NCBI RefSeq assembly: GCF_000936425.1 | Contig: NZ_AVFK01000048.1 | Location: 1-47,373 of the forward strand | Direction of reading: 5' to 3' | DNA: 47,373 nt | DNA from: Skermanella aerolata KACC 11604 | Lineage (GTDB): Bacteria; Pseudomonadota; Alphaproteobacteria; Azospirillales; Azospirillaceae | Shown: one piece after another, positions 7,998-14,554 of the stretch | Layout: each line of letters starts with the position of its first letter | How positions within the stretch are numbered: position 1 is the stretch's first letter | Position numbers and translations under genes: made by a program | Notes under the pieces: model-generated | The model's database searches: none | Told to the model about the DNA's origin: nothing | What the model saw: the letters and a program-made list of their open reading frames with translations, nothing else

Positions 7998-9152
7998 TCA
8001 TGCTTGCACGAGGAGCGCGGTCCCGTACATGACCGCCACACCGAGGACGACGCCCAGAACTGCCGGCGCCGAGGCCCAAGAGGTTCCCTGGGTTGCTGAG
8101 CGCCTCATCAGCAGTCCGCCGACCTCGACGATGACCTGGAGGATCGCCCCAGCCCCCACGGCCAGCGCCAGCGCTGCCCAGTGCGGCGAGAAGGCGTAGC
8201 TGCCAAGCCAGATGCCCACGACTGCAGGAAGTCCGGCAAGCGCTGCGAGGCCGATGAAAACTGGCCAGCGTGGTCGCTCCTGGACGAGCGGCGCCACGAT
8301 GCCGATGCCCTCGGTCACGTTGTGCAGGGTAAATCCCAGCACCAGAAAGGTGCCCAGCGCCGCAGCACCGGTCGCGAAAGCCGAGCCGATGGCGAGCCCT
8401 TCGCCGAGGTTGTGCAGGCCGATGCCGAGCGCGATGGAGGTCGCCAGGGCGAAGCCGCCGATCTCGCCGCCCTTGCGGCGGCCGACAGCCAGCAGAAGCA
8501 CGAACGCCAGTGCTGCGACCAGCCAGACCATCGCCGCCCCATGCAGGCCAGGTGCTGCATCCGCAGCGAGTTCCAACGCCTCCTGCAGGGTATCCACCAG
8601 CAGGAAACCGAGCAGGCCGATGGTCAGCGCCAACGCGAAACCGAATGACCGCGTACCGCCCGCCCGCAAGGCCGGATAGAACAGCATGCCGAGGGCGACC
8701 GGTACGATACCGACGAACAAGCCGACCAGACCGAGAACGCCAAGGCTGTTAGTGTCGGGTGTGGCCACGGCGACGTCGATAGTGTGCTCGAAGGCCAGCC
8801 CAGTACGGGTGATAAACGCGAAGTGGTGCGTTTCCCCGAGCACCCACGGGTACGGGATGCGCAGCCAGGCCGAGGAAAGGTTACCGAGTTCGCCGGGCGG
8901 TTCCTGGGCAAATGTCCAGTAGGCGCCATCCACCTGCACCTGGGCAATGCGGACCGGCGCCGTGCCGCCCACCCGAACCAGCAGCGCGATACCGTCGCCA
9001 TCGAGGACATGGCGCTCGACTGTGACCTGCTCGATCGGGGGCGCCGCTCCGGTCAACGAGCGTAGCGGGTCAACGGTGAGAAAGGCGACGGCCACCGCCA
9101 CGATCAGGAGAAGCGGGGTCACGACTGCAAGGATCGTGCGGCGGGTGGTCAT
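7998..9152 (-). CDS. ZIP-family metal permease with periplasmic domain
   Basis: A 384-residue ZIP (ZupT-like) divalent metal permease. A first helix (about 8-27) leads to a periplasmic domain of about 100 residues rich in beta strands, followed by eight hydrophobic segments. The paired ZIP metal motifs are intact: HNLGEG at 247-252 and HNVTEG at 277-282. Its start overlaps the stop of the upstream multicopper oxidase by 4 nt (ATGA), so the two are translationally coupled. The extracytoplasmic domain is not part of a standard ZIP and may dock to the oxidase. With the MntR-type box ahead of the pair, manganese or iron is the likely substrate; direction of transport cannot be read. Confidence 0.85.
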   Translation of the reverse strand: MTTRRTILAVVTPLLLIVAVAVAFLTVDPLRSLTGAAPPIEQVTVERHVLDGDGIALLVRVGGTAPVRIAQVQVDGAYWTFAQEPPGELGNLSSAWLRIPYPWVLGETHHFAFITRTGLAFEHTIDVAVATPDTNSLGVLGLVGLFVGIVPVALGMLFYPALRAGGTRSFGFALALTIGLLGFLLVDTLQEALELAADAAPGLHGAAMVWLVAALAFVLLLAVGRRKGGEIGGFALATSIALGIGLHNLGEGLAIGSAFATGAAALGTFLVLGFTLHNVTEGIGIVAPLVQERPRWPVFIGLAALAGLPAVVGIWLGSYAFSPHWAALALAVGAGAILQVIVEVGGLLMRRSATQGTSWASAPAVLGVVLGVAVMYGTALLVQA

Positions 9153-10282
9153 GCGATTTCTCCACGGACGTCAAACATGCTCATCCAGCCAAGTTCGACG
9201 AACTCCGACTGGTGTGCGTGGAACATGTAATGGCCCGGTTCGTGATCCTTGAAGGTGAACTCCAGGATGCCGCGCTGTCCCTGGCATTGGGTGATGATGT
9301 CCACGGTCTTAAGCGTCGGCGTCAGCGTTGTGCCGCTGTCGTAGTAGTCGAAGAAGTTGCCATGCAGGTGAAGGCTGTTAAGGGGATCAAACTCGGTCAC
9401 GTTGACCAGATAGACGCGGACCGGCCGTGCCCGGTCGATTACGATGGGGCGTCTGGAGTAGGCGTGTGCCACCGTGTTGACGGCATAGACCTCGTTCTCG
9501 TCGTCGAAGTTTGTATCGAAGCCGTTCATGACCATGACGAACTCCTGCCATCCCCGGTTCTCGGGCGTGCCGAGCAGGCGCGAGCGTGCGGCGGCCTCGT
9601 GCTCCGGATGGCGCGCCGGATCAGGGTCCACGATAAAGGTACCGTACAGGCCCTTGTGGATGTGCCGCTTCAGCGGAACGGTGTGGCAGTGGTAGAGATG
9701 ACAGCCGAAGGGCTTGGCCTCAAACTCGTAGACGAATTCCCCGCCGGGGAGCACGTCGCCAGCGCCGGGAACGCCGTCCATGCGTGCTGAGTGGATGCCA
9801 TGGAAGTGCATGGAGTGCGGGTGCGAGCCACGGTTCCGGAAAATGATGCGGACCTGCTCGCCCTCCATGGCCCGGATGGTCGGACCAGGAATACGGCCGT
9901 TGTAGGTCCAGGCTGGGAAGATGATGCCAGGCGCGATTTCGACGTCCTTGTCGCTGGCCTCGACCACGAACTCGCGGCAGAGATGCCCTTTACCATCCCA
10001 GATGACTTCACCGGTGTCCCAGGACGTCAGAATGGTGTGCGGGTCGAAGCCGTTCCGCGCGGCATCGACCTCGCCCACGGTCATCATGCCGCCATGCGCG
10101 ACGTGGGCGGCCGAAGGTGCGACCGACTGCCGGCTGACCGCGGGAACAGCTCCATGTCCGAGGCCGTGTGGTTGGGCCGAGGCGGCGCCGAGGGCGAGCC
10201 GTACAACTTGCACCCCACCGAGAAGGGCACTGCCCCCAAGAAGCAGTCGCCGCGTCACGGGCTGACCGAACGGGAACCTCAT
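9149..10282 (-). CDS. Two-domain multicopper oxidase, Tat-exported
   Basis: A 377-residue multicopper oxidase with only two cupredoxin domains. A Tat signal (TRRLLLGG, residues 10-17) precedes a linker to about 75. Domain 1 carries HSMHFHG (156-162) and the type-1 site YHCH plus HIHKGL (197-212), with Leu at the axial position, which usually means a high redox potential. Domain 2 has HLHG (305-308) and HAH (355-357) without a cysteine. The type-1 site in domain 1 and the chain length fit the trimeric two-domain class, related to nitrite reductases and small laccases. ATG 10282 is preferred because GGAGGGAC lies just upstream; the frame extends to a TTG at 10303. It is coupled by 4-nt overlap to a ZIP permease. 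Confidence 0.87.
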   Translation of the reverse strand: MRFPFGQPVTRRLLLGGSALLGGVQVVRLALGAASAQPHGLGHGAVPAVSRQSVAPSAAHVAHGGMMTVGEVDAARNGFDPHTILTSWDTGEVIWDGKGHLCREFVVEASDKDVEIAPGIIFPAWTYNGRIPGPTIRAMEGEQVRIIFRNRGSHPHSMHFHGIHSARMDGVPGAGDVLPGGEFVYEFEAKPFGCHLYHCHTVPLKRHIHKGLYGTFIVDPDPARHPEHEAAARSRLLGTPENRGWQEFVMVMNGFDTNFDDENEVYAVNTVAHAYSRRPIVIDRARPVRVYLVNVTEFDPLNSLHLHGNFFDYYDSGTTLTPTLKTVDIITQCQGQRGILEFTFKDHEPGHYMFHAHQSEFVELGWMSMFDVRGEIA

Positions 10283-10343
10283 GCTCGTCCCTCCTGGATT
10301 CAAGCCGACAAGGTCTTACTCAAGCCTTTTAACCGATGCTATA

Positions 10344-10366
10344 ACGTGTAGTATAAGCTATAATTG
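10344..10366. promoter_or_regulatory. Putative MntR box in the mntR/oxidase divergent promoter
   Basis: TAGT-ATAA-GCTA at 10349-10360 is an almost perfect TAGC-N4-GCTA palindrome. It lies 67-78 bp before the oxidase start and about 117 bp before mntR. The 23 bp around it agree at 18 positions with the site upstream of the Nramp operon. This placement could allow autoregulation of mntR and control of the oxidase/ZIP pair. Confidence 0.7.
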
Positions 10367-10476
10367 TTGTAAGTCGATGCTTTATCAACCTTCCACTTGA
10401 AGTATCTGGAAGCCTTGCTGGCATAGGCTGGGAACGTTATGGCACGATCGCCGGAACTGAAGAGGAAGACTGAACA

Positions 10477-10935
10477 GTGAACGGAGCGAGCGCGAGCAGG
10501 ATGCCGGACGAGATGCCCGACGCGGACCGGCAGGCCGCCAACTTTCAGAGAGTCCGCGAGGCGCACCAGACCGAGTTGGCAGAGGACTATGTCGAGCTCA
10601 TTGCCGACCTGATCGACTCGACCGGCGAGGCCCGCGCAACCGACGTCGCCCGACGCCTGGGCGTCGCACATCCGACCGTGGTCAAAGCCATCGGCAGACT
10701 TCAGCGGGACGGCTTGGTGGAAAGTCTGCCTTACAGGTCGATCTTCCTGACCGAGACCGGGCGCGCGATGGCCGAGCGGTGCAAGCGGCGCCATGAGATC
10801 GTGGTAGGGTTCCTGCGCAAGATCGGAGTCGACGAGGAGACAGCGGAGCGCGATGCCGAGGGAATCGAACACCATGTGAGCGAAATGACTTTGGCCGCCT
10901 TCGAGCGCCTCATCCGGTCCAAACCGCTTGGCTGA
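10477..10935 (+). CDS. mntR: MntR-type manganese-responsive repressor
   Basis: A 152-residue DtxR/MntR-family regulator of the proteobacterial type. Residues 23-45 (FQRVREAHQTELAEDYVELI) and the winged helix (ARRLGVAHPTVVKAIGRLQRDGLV, about 63-86) follow E. coli MntR closely. The metal-ligand segment ERDAEGIEHHVSE near the C-terminus is kept. It binds Mn2+ and represses uptake genes; some relatives also activate efflux. The GTG at 10477 follows a purine-rich AGAGGAAGA. It is transcribed away from the oxidase/ZIP pair across a shared TAGC-N4-GCTA site and is followed by tandem terminator hairpins. Confidence 0.92.
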   Translation: MNGASASRMPDEMPDADRQAANFQRVREAHQTELAEDYVELIADLIDSTGEARATDVARRLGVAHPTVVKAIGRLQRDGLVESLPYRSIFLTETGRAMAERCKRRHEIVVGFLRKIGVDEETAERDAEGIEHHVSEMTLAAFERLIRSKPLG

Positions 10936-11015
10936 AGCACACCATCCGGCAACAGTGAGGCGGAAAGGAAAAGTGTACCACGACTGCTGAAGGTGTCGGT
11001 GACATGTGGGTCAGT

Positions 11016-11067
11016 CCCCTTGGTTGCCTAGCAACCAAGGGGATGCTCCCCGGCGAGGGGGATTTTT
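11016..11067. terminator. Tandem terminator hairpins between mntR and arsR
   Basis: CCCCTTGGTTGC and GCAACCAAGGGG make a perfect 12-bp stem with a 3-nt loop (11016-11042). A second stem, TCCCC/GGGGA (11047-11062), runs into five T at 11063-11067, the form of an intrinsic terminator for mntR. The first hairpin can also end the convergent arsR transcript. Confidence 0.8.
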
Positions 11068-11407
11068 ACCTGCTCGCTCGTTGATAGTTGCCGCAAGCAC
11101 GGACCCCGCACGCTGTGTCAGCCAGCAACTCATCCGCCAAGCGCAACAACTGCTCTATTCGCTCATCCCCTAGTTGGTAATGAACGAACCGCCCGCGTGT
11201 TTCCGCCCGCACCAAGCCGCACTCGCTCAGGCAGCGCAGATGATTGGAGACGTTGGGTTGCGACAGTCCGGTAGCCGCAACAATGGCGCTCACATGCAGT
11301 GGCCCTCGGCGCAGCGCTTCCAGGATGGCGAGGCGCGACGGATCAGCCAAGCCCCGGAACAGCTTAGCTTGGAGATAAAGAGTGTGGAGTGAGGTGTCTG
11401 CCAACAT
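11066..11407 (-). CDS. ArsR/SmtB-family metal-sensing repressor
   Basis: A 113-residue winged-helix repressor of the ArsR/SmtB family. The DNA-reading helix is LSQPNVSNHLRCLSECGLV (about 48-66) and the wing is RGRFVHYQL. A cysteine lies in the recognition helix region (CLSEC), and the C-terminus carries CGVRACG; such cysteines suggest a soft-metal site as in CmtR or CadC relatives (Cd, Pb or Zn), but the exact ligands cannot be fixed by reading. It is divergent from a CDF-type efflux gene, with an 18-bp palindrome between them, the usual self-regulated resistance pair. Confidence 0.88.
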   Translation of the reverse strand: MLADTSLHTLYLQAKLFRGLADPSRLAILEALRRGPLHVSAIVAATGLSQPNVSNHLRCLSECGLVRAETRGRFVHYQLGDERIEQLLRLADELLADTACGVRACGNYQRASR

Positions 11408-11444
11408 GCACTCTTGTTTATCAACTCGACATATGGATTGTCAC

Positions 11445-11480
11445 TGATATGATGACATATCACCCGCTGCTGATATGATA
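11445..11480. promoter_or_regulatory. Putative ArsR operator
   Basis: TGATATG-ATGA-CATATCA (11445-11462) is a perfect inverted repeat with 7-bp arms, like the imperfect 12-2-12 sites of SmtB/ArsR proteins. A further TGATATGA half-site follows at 11471-11478. It lies between arsR (start 11407) and the efflux gene (start 11486), where binding would block both. Confidence 0.7.
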
Positions 11481-11485
11481 GAGTC

Positions 11486-12355
11486 ATGACCGTCACCACC
11501 AGCCCCGTCCCTGAAACCGTCCGTTACCGTGTCACTGGCATCGATTGCCCGTCTTGTGCCGCCAAGATCGAGACGACGACTCGTGGGGTCGGTGGGGTGA
11601 AGGACGTGAAGGTGTCCATTGCATCGCAGATCATGACGCTGCGCCTGGACAATGACGAGCGGTTGCCGGAGATCGAGCGCACCGTCACCGGCCTTGGCTA
11701 CCAGCTCGACCGGCTGGACGGTACCCGCCCCCAGGCGGCAGGGGATGACGATGAACTGCCCAAAGACCTCAGCCACATCGCCCCCGGCTATAAGCGGGCG
11801 CTTTGGATCGTCGTGCTGCTCAACGTTGGCTACGGCCTTATCGAAATGGTTGGTGGCTTCATTTCAGGATCACAGGCACTGAAAGCCGATGCTCTCGACT
11901 TTCTTGGAGATGGCCTGATTACCTTCCTCGGCCTGCTCGCTATCGGGTGGACGCTCGCTTGGCGTGCCCGCTCGGCGCTGATCCAGGGCATTTTCCTGGG
12001 CCTGCTCGGCCTCGGCGTACTCATCACCACCGGCTACCGCGTGCTGGTGCTGAACCAGCCCGAAGCAGAGCTGATGGGCCTCTTTGGCGCTATTGCCTTG
12101 GTGGTCAACGTGGCGGCGGCAGCGGTGCTGATCCCGCACCGCACGGGCGACGCCAACGTGCGTGCCGTGTGGCTGTTCTCGCGCAATGACGCTATCGGCA
12201 ACGCCGCCGTGGTCGTCGCTGCCGGGCTGGTCTGGTGGACGGGCACGCCTTGGCCTGACCTGGCGGTGGCGGTGGTGATCGCCGGGCTGTTCCTGCAATC
12301 TTCCTGGTCGATCATCCGCGGCGCGCGGCGCGACTTGGCCGAGGCGACGATCTGA
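11486..12355 (+). CDS. HMA-CDF fusion cation efflux protein
   Basis: A 289-residue fusion. Residues 11-80 are a heavy-metal-associated domain with CPSC (C21, C24), and residues 95-285 are a six-helix cation diffusion facilitator core. In the core, the expected transport-site motifs read KADALDFLGD in the second helix and SRNDAIGN in the fifth, so the usual HxxxD pairs are replaced, as in a known HMA-linked CDF subgroup. There is no long C-terminal cytosolic domain. It exports divalent metal (Zn, Cd or Co class) from the cytosol, with the HMA probably delivering or sensing it. The stop overlaps the next start by one base, so the cysteine-rich protein is coupled to it. Confidence 0.85.
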   Translation: MTVTTSPVPETVRYRVTGIDCPSCAAKIETTTRGVGGVKDVKVSIASQIMTLRLDNDERLPEIERTVTGLGYQLDRLDGTRPQAAGDDDELPKDLSHIAPGYKRALWIVVLLNVGYGLIEMVGGFISGSQALKADALDFLGDGLITFLGLLAIGWTLAWRARSALIQGIFLGLLGLGVLITTGYRVLVLNQPEAELMGLFGAIALVVNVAAAAVLIPHRTGDANVRAVWLFSRNDAIGNAAVVVAAGLVWWTGTPWPDLAVAVVIAGLFLQSSWSIIRGARRDLAEATI

Positions 12356-12582
12356 TGCAGCCCGTTCTCATCTCAACCATCACCTGCCCGCAATGCGGTC
12401 ACCAGCATGTCGAGACGATGCCAGCCGATGCGTGCCAATGGTTCTATGACTGCCGGGGCTGCGGGGTGCTGCTGCGGCCAAAACCTGGCGACTGCTGCGT
12501 GTTCTGCTCCTACGGCGACACGCCTTGCCCACCGATACAGCAGGCGGGTGCCTGCTGTGACCCAACCAAGGCAGGGTCCTGA
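12355..12582 (+). CDS. Cys-rich GDCCVFCSYG-motif protein
   Basis: A 75-residue soluble protein with eleven cysteines. They are arranged as CPQCGH, CRGCG, GDCCVFCSYGDTPCPP and ACCD. The GDCCVFCSYG...CPPIQ core is characteristic of a small uncharacterised family that I associate with heavy-metal resistance islands next to CDF or mercury genes. The layout suggests two zinc-ribbon-like or metal-binding knuckles. It starts on the last base of the upstream CDF stop codon and is followed at once by a broken lspA. Function is unknown; a metal-buffering role is an inference. Confidence 0.75.
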   Translation: MQPVLISTITCPQCGHQHVETMPADACQWFYDCRGCGVLLRPKPGDCCVFCSYGDTPCPPIQQAGACCDPTKAGS

Positions 12583-13009
12583 TGCATTTCCGGCCGCACC
12601 GCGCTCTGGCCTGGGCGGCTCTTGCCTTCGCCGTCGATCAGGCGACGAAGGCGCCCGCCCTGGTGGCCCCTGACTTGACCCGAGGCATTGAAGGTGCTGC
12701 CCTTCTTCGACCTGGTGCTGGTGCATAACCGGGGCGTCACCTTCGGCCTGCTGGTCTGGCTGGTACAGGTGCAGAGCCGCTTACAGGCGGCGGCGCTCGG
12801 CTTGGTCATCGGTGGCGCGCTCGGCAATCTGGTGGACCGGCTGCGTCACGGGGCCGTGACCGATTTCCTGGATTTTCATTTTTAGGGCTATCACTGGCCC
12901 GCCTTCAACCTGGCGGATAGCGGCATCGGGCTTGGCGTGCTGCTGTTGCTGGCCGGTGATCTGCTCTCGCCCGCCGGTCAACACCAAGTGACCGGCGGGA
13001 AGGGCTGAC
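12582..13009 (+). pseudogene. lspA: Broken signal peptidase II (lspA)
   Basis: Pieces of signal peptidase II, the inner-membrane aspartyl protease of lipoproteins, are readable in order but not in one frame. The start MHFRPHRALAWAAL...VDQATK is in frame with the ATG at 12582. A frame change near 12690 leads to KVLPFFDLVLVHNRGVTFGLL. A segment of about 30 residues is missing before VQSRLQAAALGLVIGGALGNLVDRLRHG. An in-frame TAG at 12883 interrupts the catalytic region just before GYHWPAFNLADS. With a shift, a deletion and a stop it cannot make enzyme. Such lspA copies often travel with CDF genes in metal islands, so this is a decayed accessory copy. Confidence 0.85.
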
Positions 13010-13015
13010 AAGGCG

Positions 13016-13303
13016 TTACTGAACCTGCGGTGTGCTAGGTGGCATGGGTGACGGGATGCCTGTCTTCTGCTCTAGCTGCTGCACGCGTTCTTGAAGCATC
13101 GCCATCTGCTTCATCATCGGGCATCCCATCGGGGCGCTTTGCTGCCCCGGCATCGTGCCGCCCTGCTGACCTTGCATCATCGGCATGTTTTGCATCGGTG
13201 TCTGGCTTGGCTGTCCTTGGTTGGGCATAGCCGTTTGAGCACCAGCGGAAACCGCCGTCAGAAGAAGGGCCGCTGTCGCCATCGTTCCGAAAATCCGCCT
13301 CAT
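13016..13303 (-). CDS. Small Met/Gln-rich exported protein
   Basis: A 95-residue protein with a signal peptide (MRRIFGTMATAALLLTAVSAGAQ). The middle is low-complexity, rich in Met, Gln, Gly and Pro (residues 25-65, with PMMQGQQGG and PMGCPMMKQM). A short coiled-coil-like helix (MAMLQERVQQLEQK) and a Pro-rich tail follow. The methionine clusters suit periplasmic Cu(I) binding, in keeping with the surrounding copper genes, but no family is recognised. GGAGGAAAA precedes the ATG well. It could be a copper-buffering or envelope protein. Confidence 0.7.
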   Translation of the reverse strand: MRRIFGTMATAALLLTAVSAGAQTAMPNQGQPSQTPMQNMPMMQGQQGGTMPGQQSAPMGCPMMKQMAMLQERVQQLEQKTGIPSPMPPSTPQVQ

Positions 13304-13412
13304 GGTCGTTTTCCTCCGTTGCTAAGGTTTTCAGGTCGAATTTGTTGTTCCTGCTACAGCAATGTCAAACCGCTGCGCCTTAATCGGTTCCGGACACACG
13401 ATTTTAACTCTC

Positions 13413-13520
13413 TTAATCTTTTGCCGCCACCACATTGACCACCAGGGCAATCACGCCAAAGAGGCCTATTAGCTCCACTTCCGATTGGTTCAGCACGCGG
13501 TAGCCAGCGGCAATACCCTT
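13413..13520 (-). pseudogene. CDF exporter fragment
   Basis: On the minus strand, about 35 residues (AAGYRVLNQSEVELIGLFG, then a hydrophobic IALVVNVVAAK) align with residues 172-208 of the intact HMA-CDF exporter at 11.5-12.4 kb, with one two-residue gap. Nothing else of the gene remains. It is a leftover of a second copy, lying between the Met/Gln-rich gene and a CueR promoter. Confidence 0.75.
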
Positions 13521-13530
13521 ATGAAAGTCC

Positions 13531-13561
13531 TTGACCTTCCAATCACTGGAAGGTGCAGCCT
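13531..13561 (+). promoter_or_regulatory. CueR-type copper promoter for two small genes
   Basis: TTGACC, then a 19-nt spacer holding the dyad CTTCC-N7-GGAAG, then CAGCCT. This is the layout of the E. coli copA promoter, whose overlong spacer needs CueR to twist it. It points to the 41-residue membrane protein at 13607 and the 67-residue protein at 13774. Confidence 0.85.
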
Positions 13562-13606
13562 GAGATTCATGTTCCTCGTCACATGGCAGCAAGGAGGATG
13601 AATGCC

Positions 13607-13732
13607 ATGATGCACCACATGGAAGGTATGGGTTGGATGATGGGAGCAATGGGGATCGTCTGGATCCTCCTCCTTGTCTTCCTGGTTCTTGGGATCGTTA
13701 CTTTCGTCAAATACCTGATGTCAAGGCAGTAA
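13607..13732 (+). CDS. 41-residue copper-promoter membrane protein
   Basis: A very short gene directly after a CueR-type promoter. The protein begins MMHHMEGMGWMMGAMG, so its first 16 residues hold two His and six Met, and continues as one transmembrane helix (IVWILLLVFLVLGIVTF) with a basic end KYLMSRQ. AAGGAGG at 13591-13597 stands 9 nt before the ATG at 13607; an in-frame ATG at 13598 touches the ribosome site and is less likely. The Met/His-rich extracytoplasmic or cytosolic head suggests Cu(I) handling at the membrane. No family is recognised. Confidence 0.7.
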   Translation: MMHHMEGMGWMMGAMGIVWILLLVFLVLGIVTFVKYLMSRQ

Positions 13733-13773
13733 GTTCCCTTGCGCTCTGTGTTGCCGACCAGCGGAGGTGGAGC

Positions 13774-13977
13774 ATGCAAAACCAGAGTCTGGAGGAAGAG
13801 GTTCTTTGTGCGTTCAAAAGAGCGATGGATGAAGGTCAACAAGATGTTGCCGAGCATCTCTTGCGCGCCCTTGAAACATTGGGACCCGAAGTAACCCTCG
13901 AATCATCCTTAGGCGAGGCCTACGCATTGGTTGCTCAACATAGCTCTCGAAAGCCCCTGCAGCACCGTGATCATTGA
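13774..13977 (+). CDS. Small helical copper-regulated protein, family A
   Basis: A 67-residue acidic, helical protein with no signal peptide. The core CAFKRAMDEGQQDVAEHLLRALETL is closely matched by a second gene at 30948-31127 (AAFKQAMEEGRTDVAEHLL), which is also preceded by a CueR-type promoter. GGAGG stands before the ATG at 13774; the frame upstream of it has no coding character. It appears to be co-transcribed with the 41-residue membrane protein 41 bp earlier. It is not recognised. The helix-turn-helix-like repeat (FKxAMxEGxxDVAEHLLxALE) suggests a small two-helix adaptor. Confidence 0.75.
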   Translation: MQNQSLEEEVLCAFKRAMDEGQQDVAEHLLRALETLGPEVTLESSLGEAYALVAQHSSRKPLQHRDH

Positions 13978-14111
13978 ACGTCCTTCCGGCCAATCATGGT
14001 TCGACGGGTATTCGCTCAGACGATGGAAACTATCGCTTTCGACTGGTAGATAATCGCCTGGTTGCCGACAAACCTGTTGGCCTAGATCCCGGATCAGCTC
14101 ATATTGGGATC

Positions 14112-14462
14112 ATGACTTGCTTGCGCCGCATCCTGTCTGTTCTGGTGGTCCTGAGCTTCGCACTTGGGGCAACGGCGCAGGCTGCCCAGATGGGTCTGAT
14201 GGCGAGCATGGCCGCAGCCGCTGCGGGCTCTAGCGACATGTCGGACTGTGAGGGCTGCACCTCGAGCCATGACACCAACAAGGGCATGGAGATGGCGGGC
14301 TGCCACAATGGCATTTGCATCGTCCTGCCTGGACTGCTGCCGACATCATCTGTTGGCCTCCCTGTCACGCTCGACACCTTCGACGCCGCAGTGCCGATGG
14401 TCGCGGACGGCTTGTCACTGTCCCCTGATCTGCGACCACCGAGGCCAGCCTCCCTCACTTGA
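14112..14462 (+). CDS. DUF2946-like exported Cys/Met protein
   Basis: A 116-residue exported protein. The signal peptide is MTCLRRILSVLVVLSFALGATAQA. Next come a Met/Ala stretch and two cysteine pairs, CEGC and CHNGIC, which resemble the DUF2946 group often found beside copper oxidase genes. The C-terminus is Pro-rich. The start at 14112 is set by the signal peptide; the frame runs further upstream without merit. It lies 92 bp before the multicopper oxidase gene, on the same strand. A periplasmic copper-binding or relay role is likely from the company it keeps, but not shown. A second, His-rich relative is at 25.8 kb. Confidence 0.65.
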   Translation: MTCLRRILSVLVVLSFALGATAQAAQMGLMASMAAAAAGSSDMSDCEGCTSSHDTNKGMEMAGCHNGICIVLPGLLPTSSVGLPVTLDTFDAAVPMVADGLSLSPDLRPPRPASLT

Positions 14463-14554
14463 ACCGCGCTCTGACACATTGCGCCTGACTAATCCTGCCT
14501 GACCGGTAGGACCAAAGTAGATGTCCATCGGTCAGATTCAGTTCGAGGGATTGA

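Noticed and set aside
10386-10420. CTTCC...GGAAG pair near mntR, like a CueR site
   Set aside because: The arms are 12 nt apart instead of 7, and there is no TTGACC at the right place, so CueR could not act as at the four accepted promoters.
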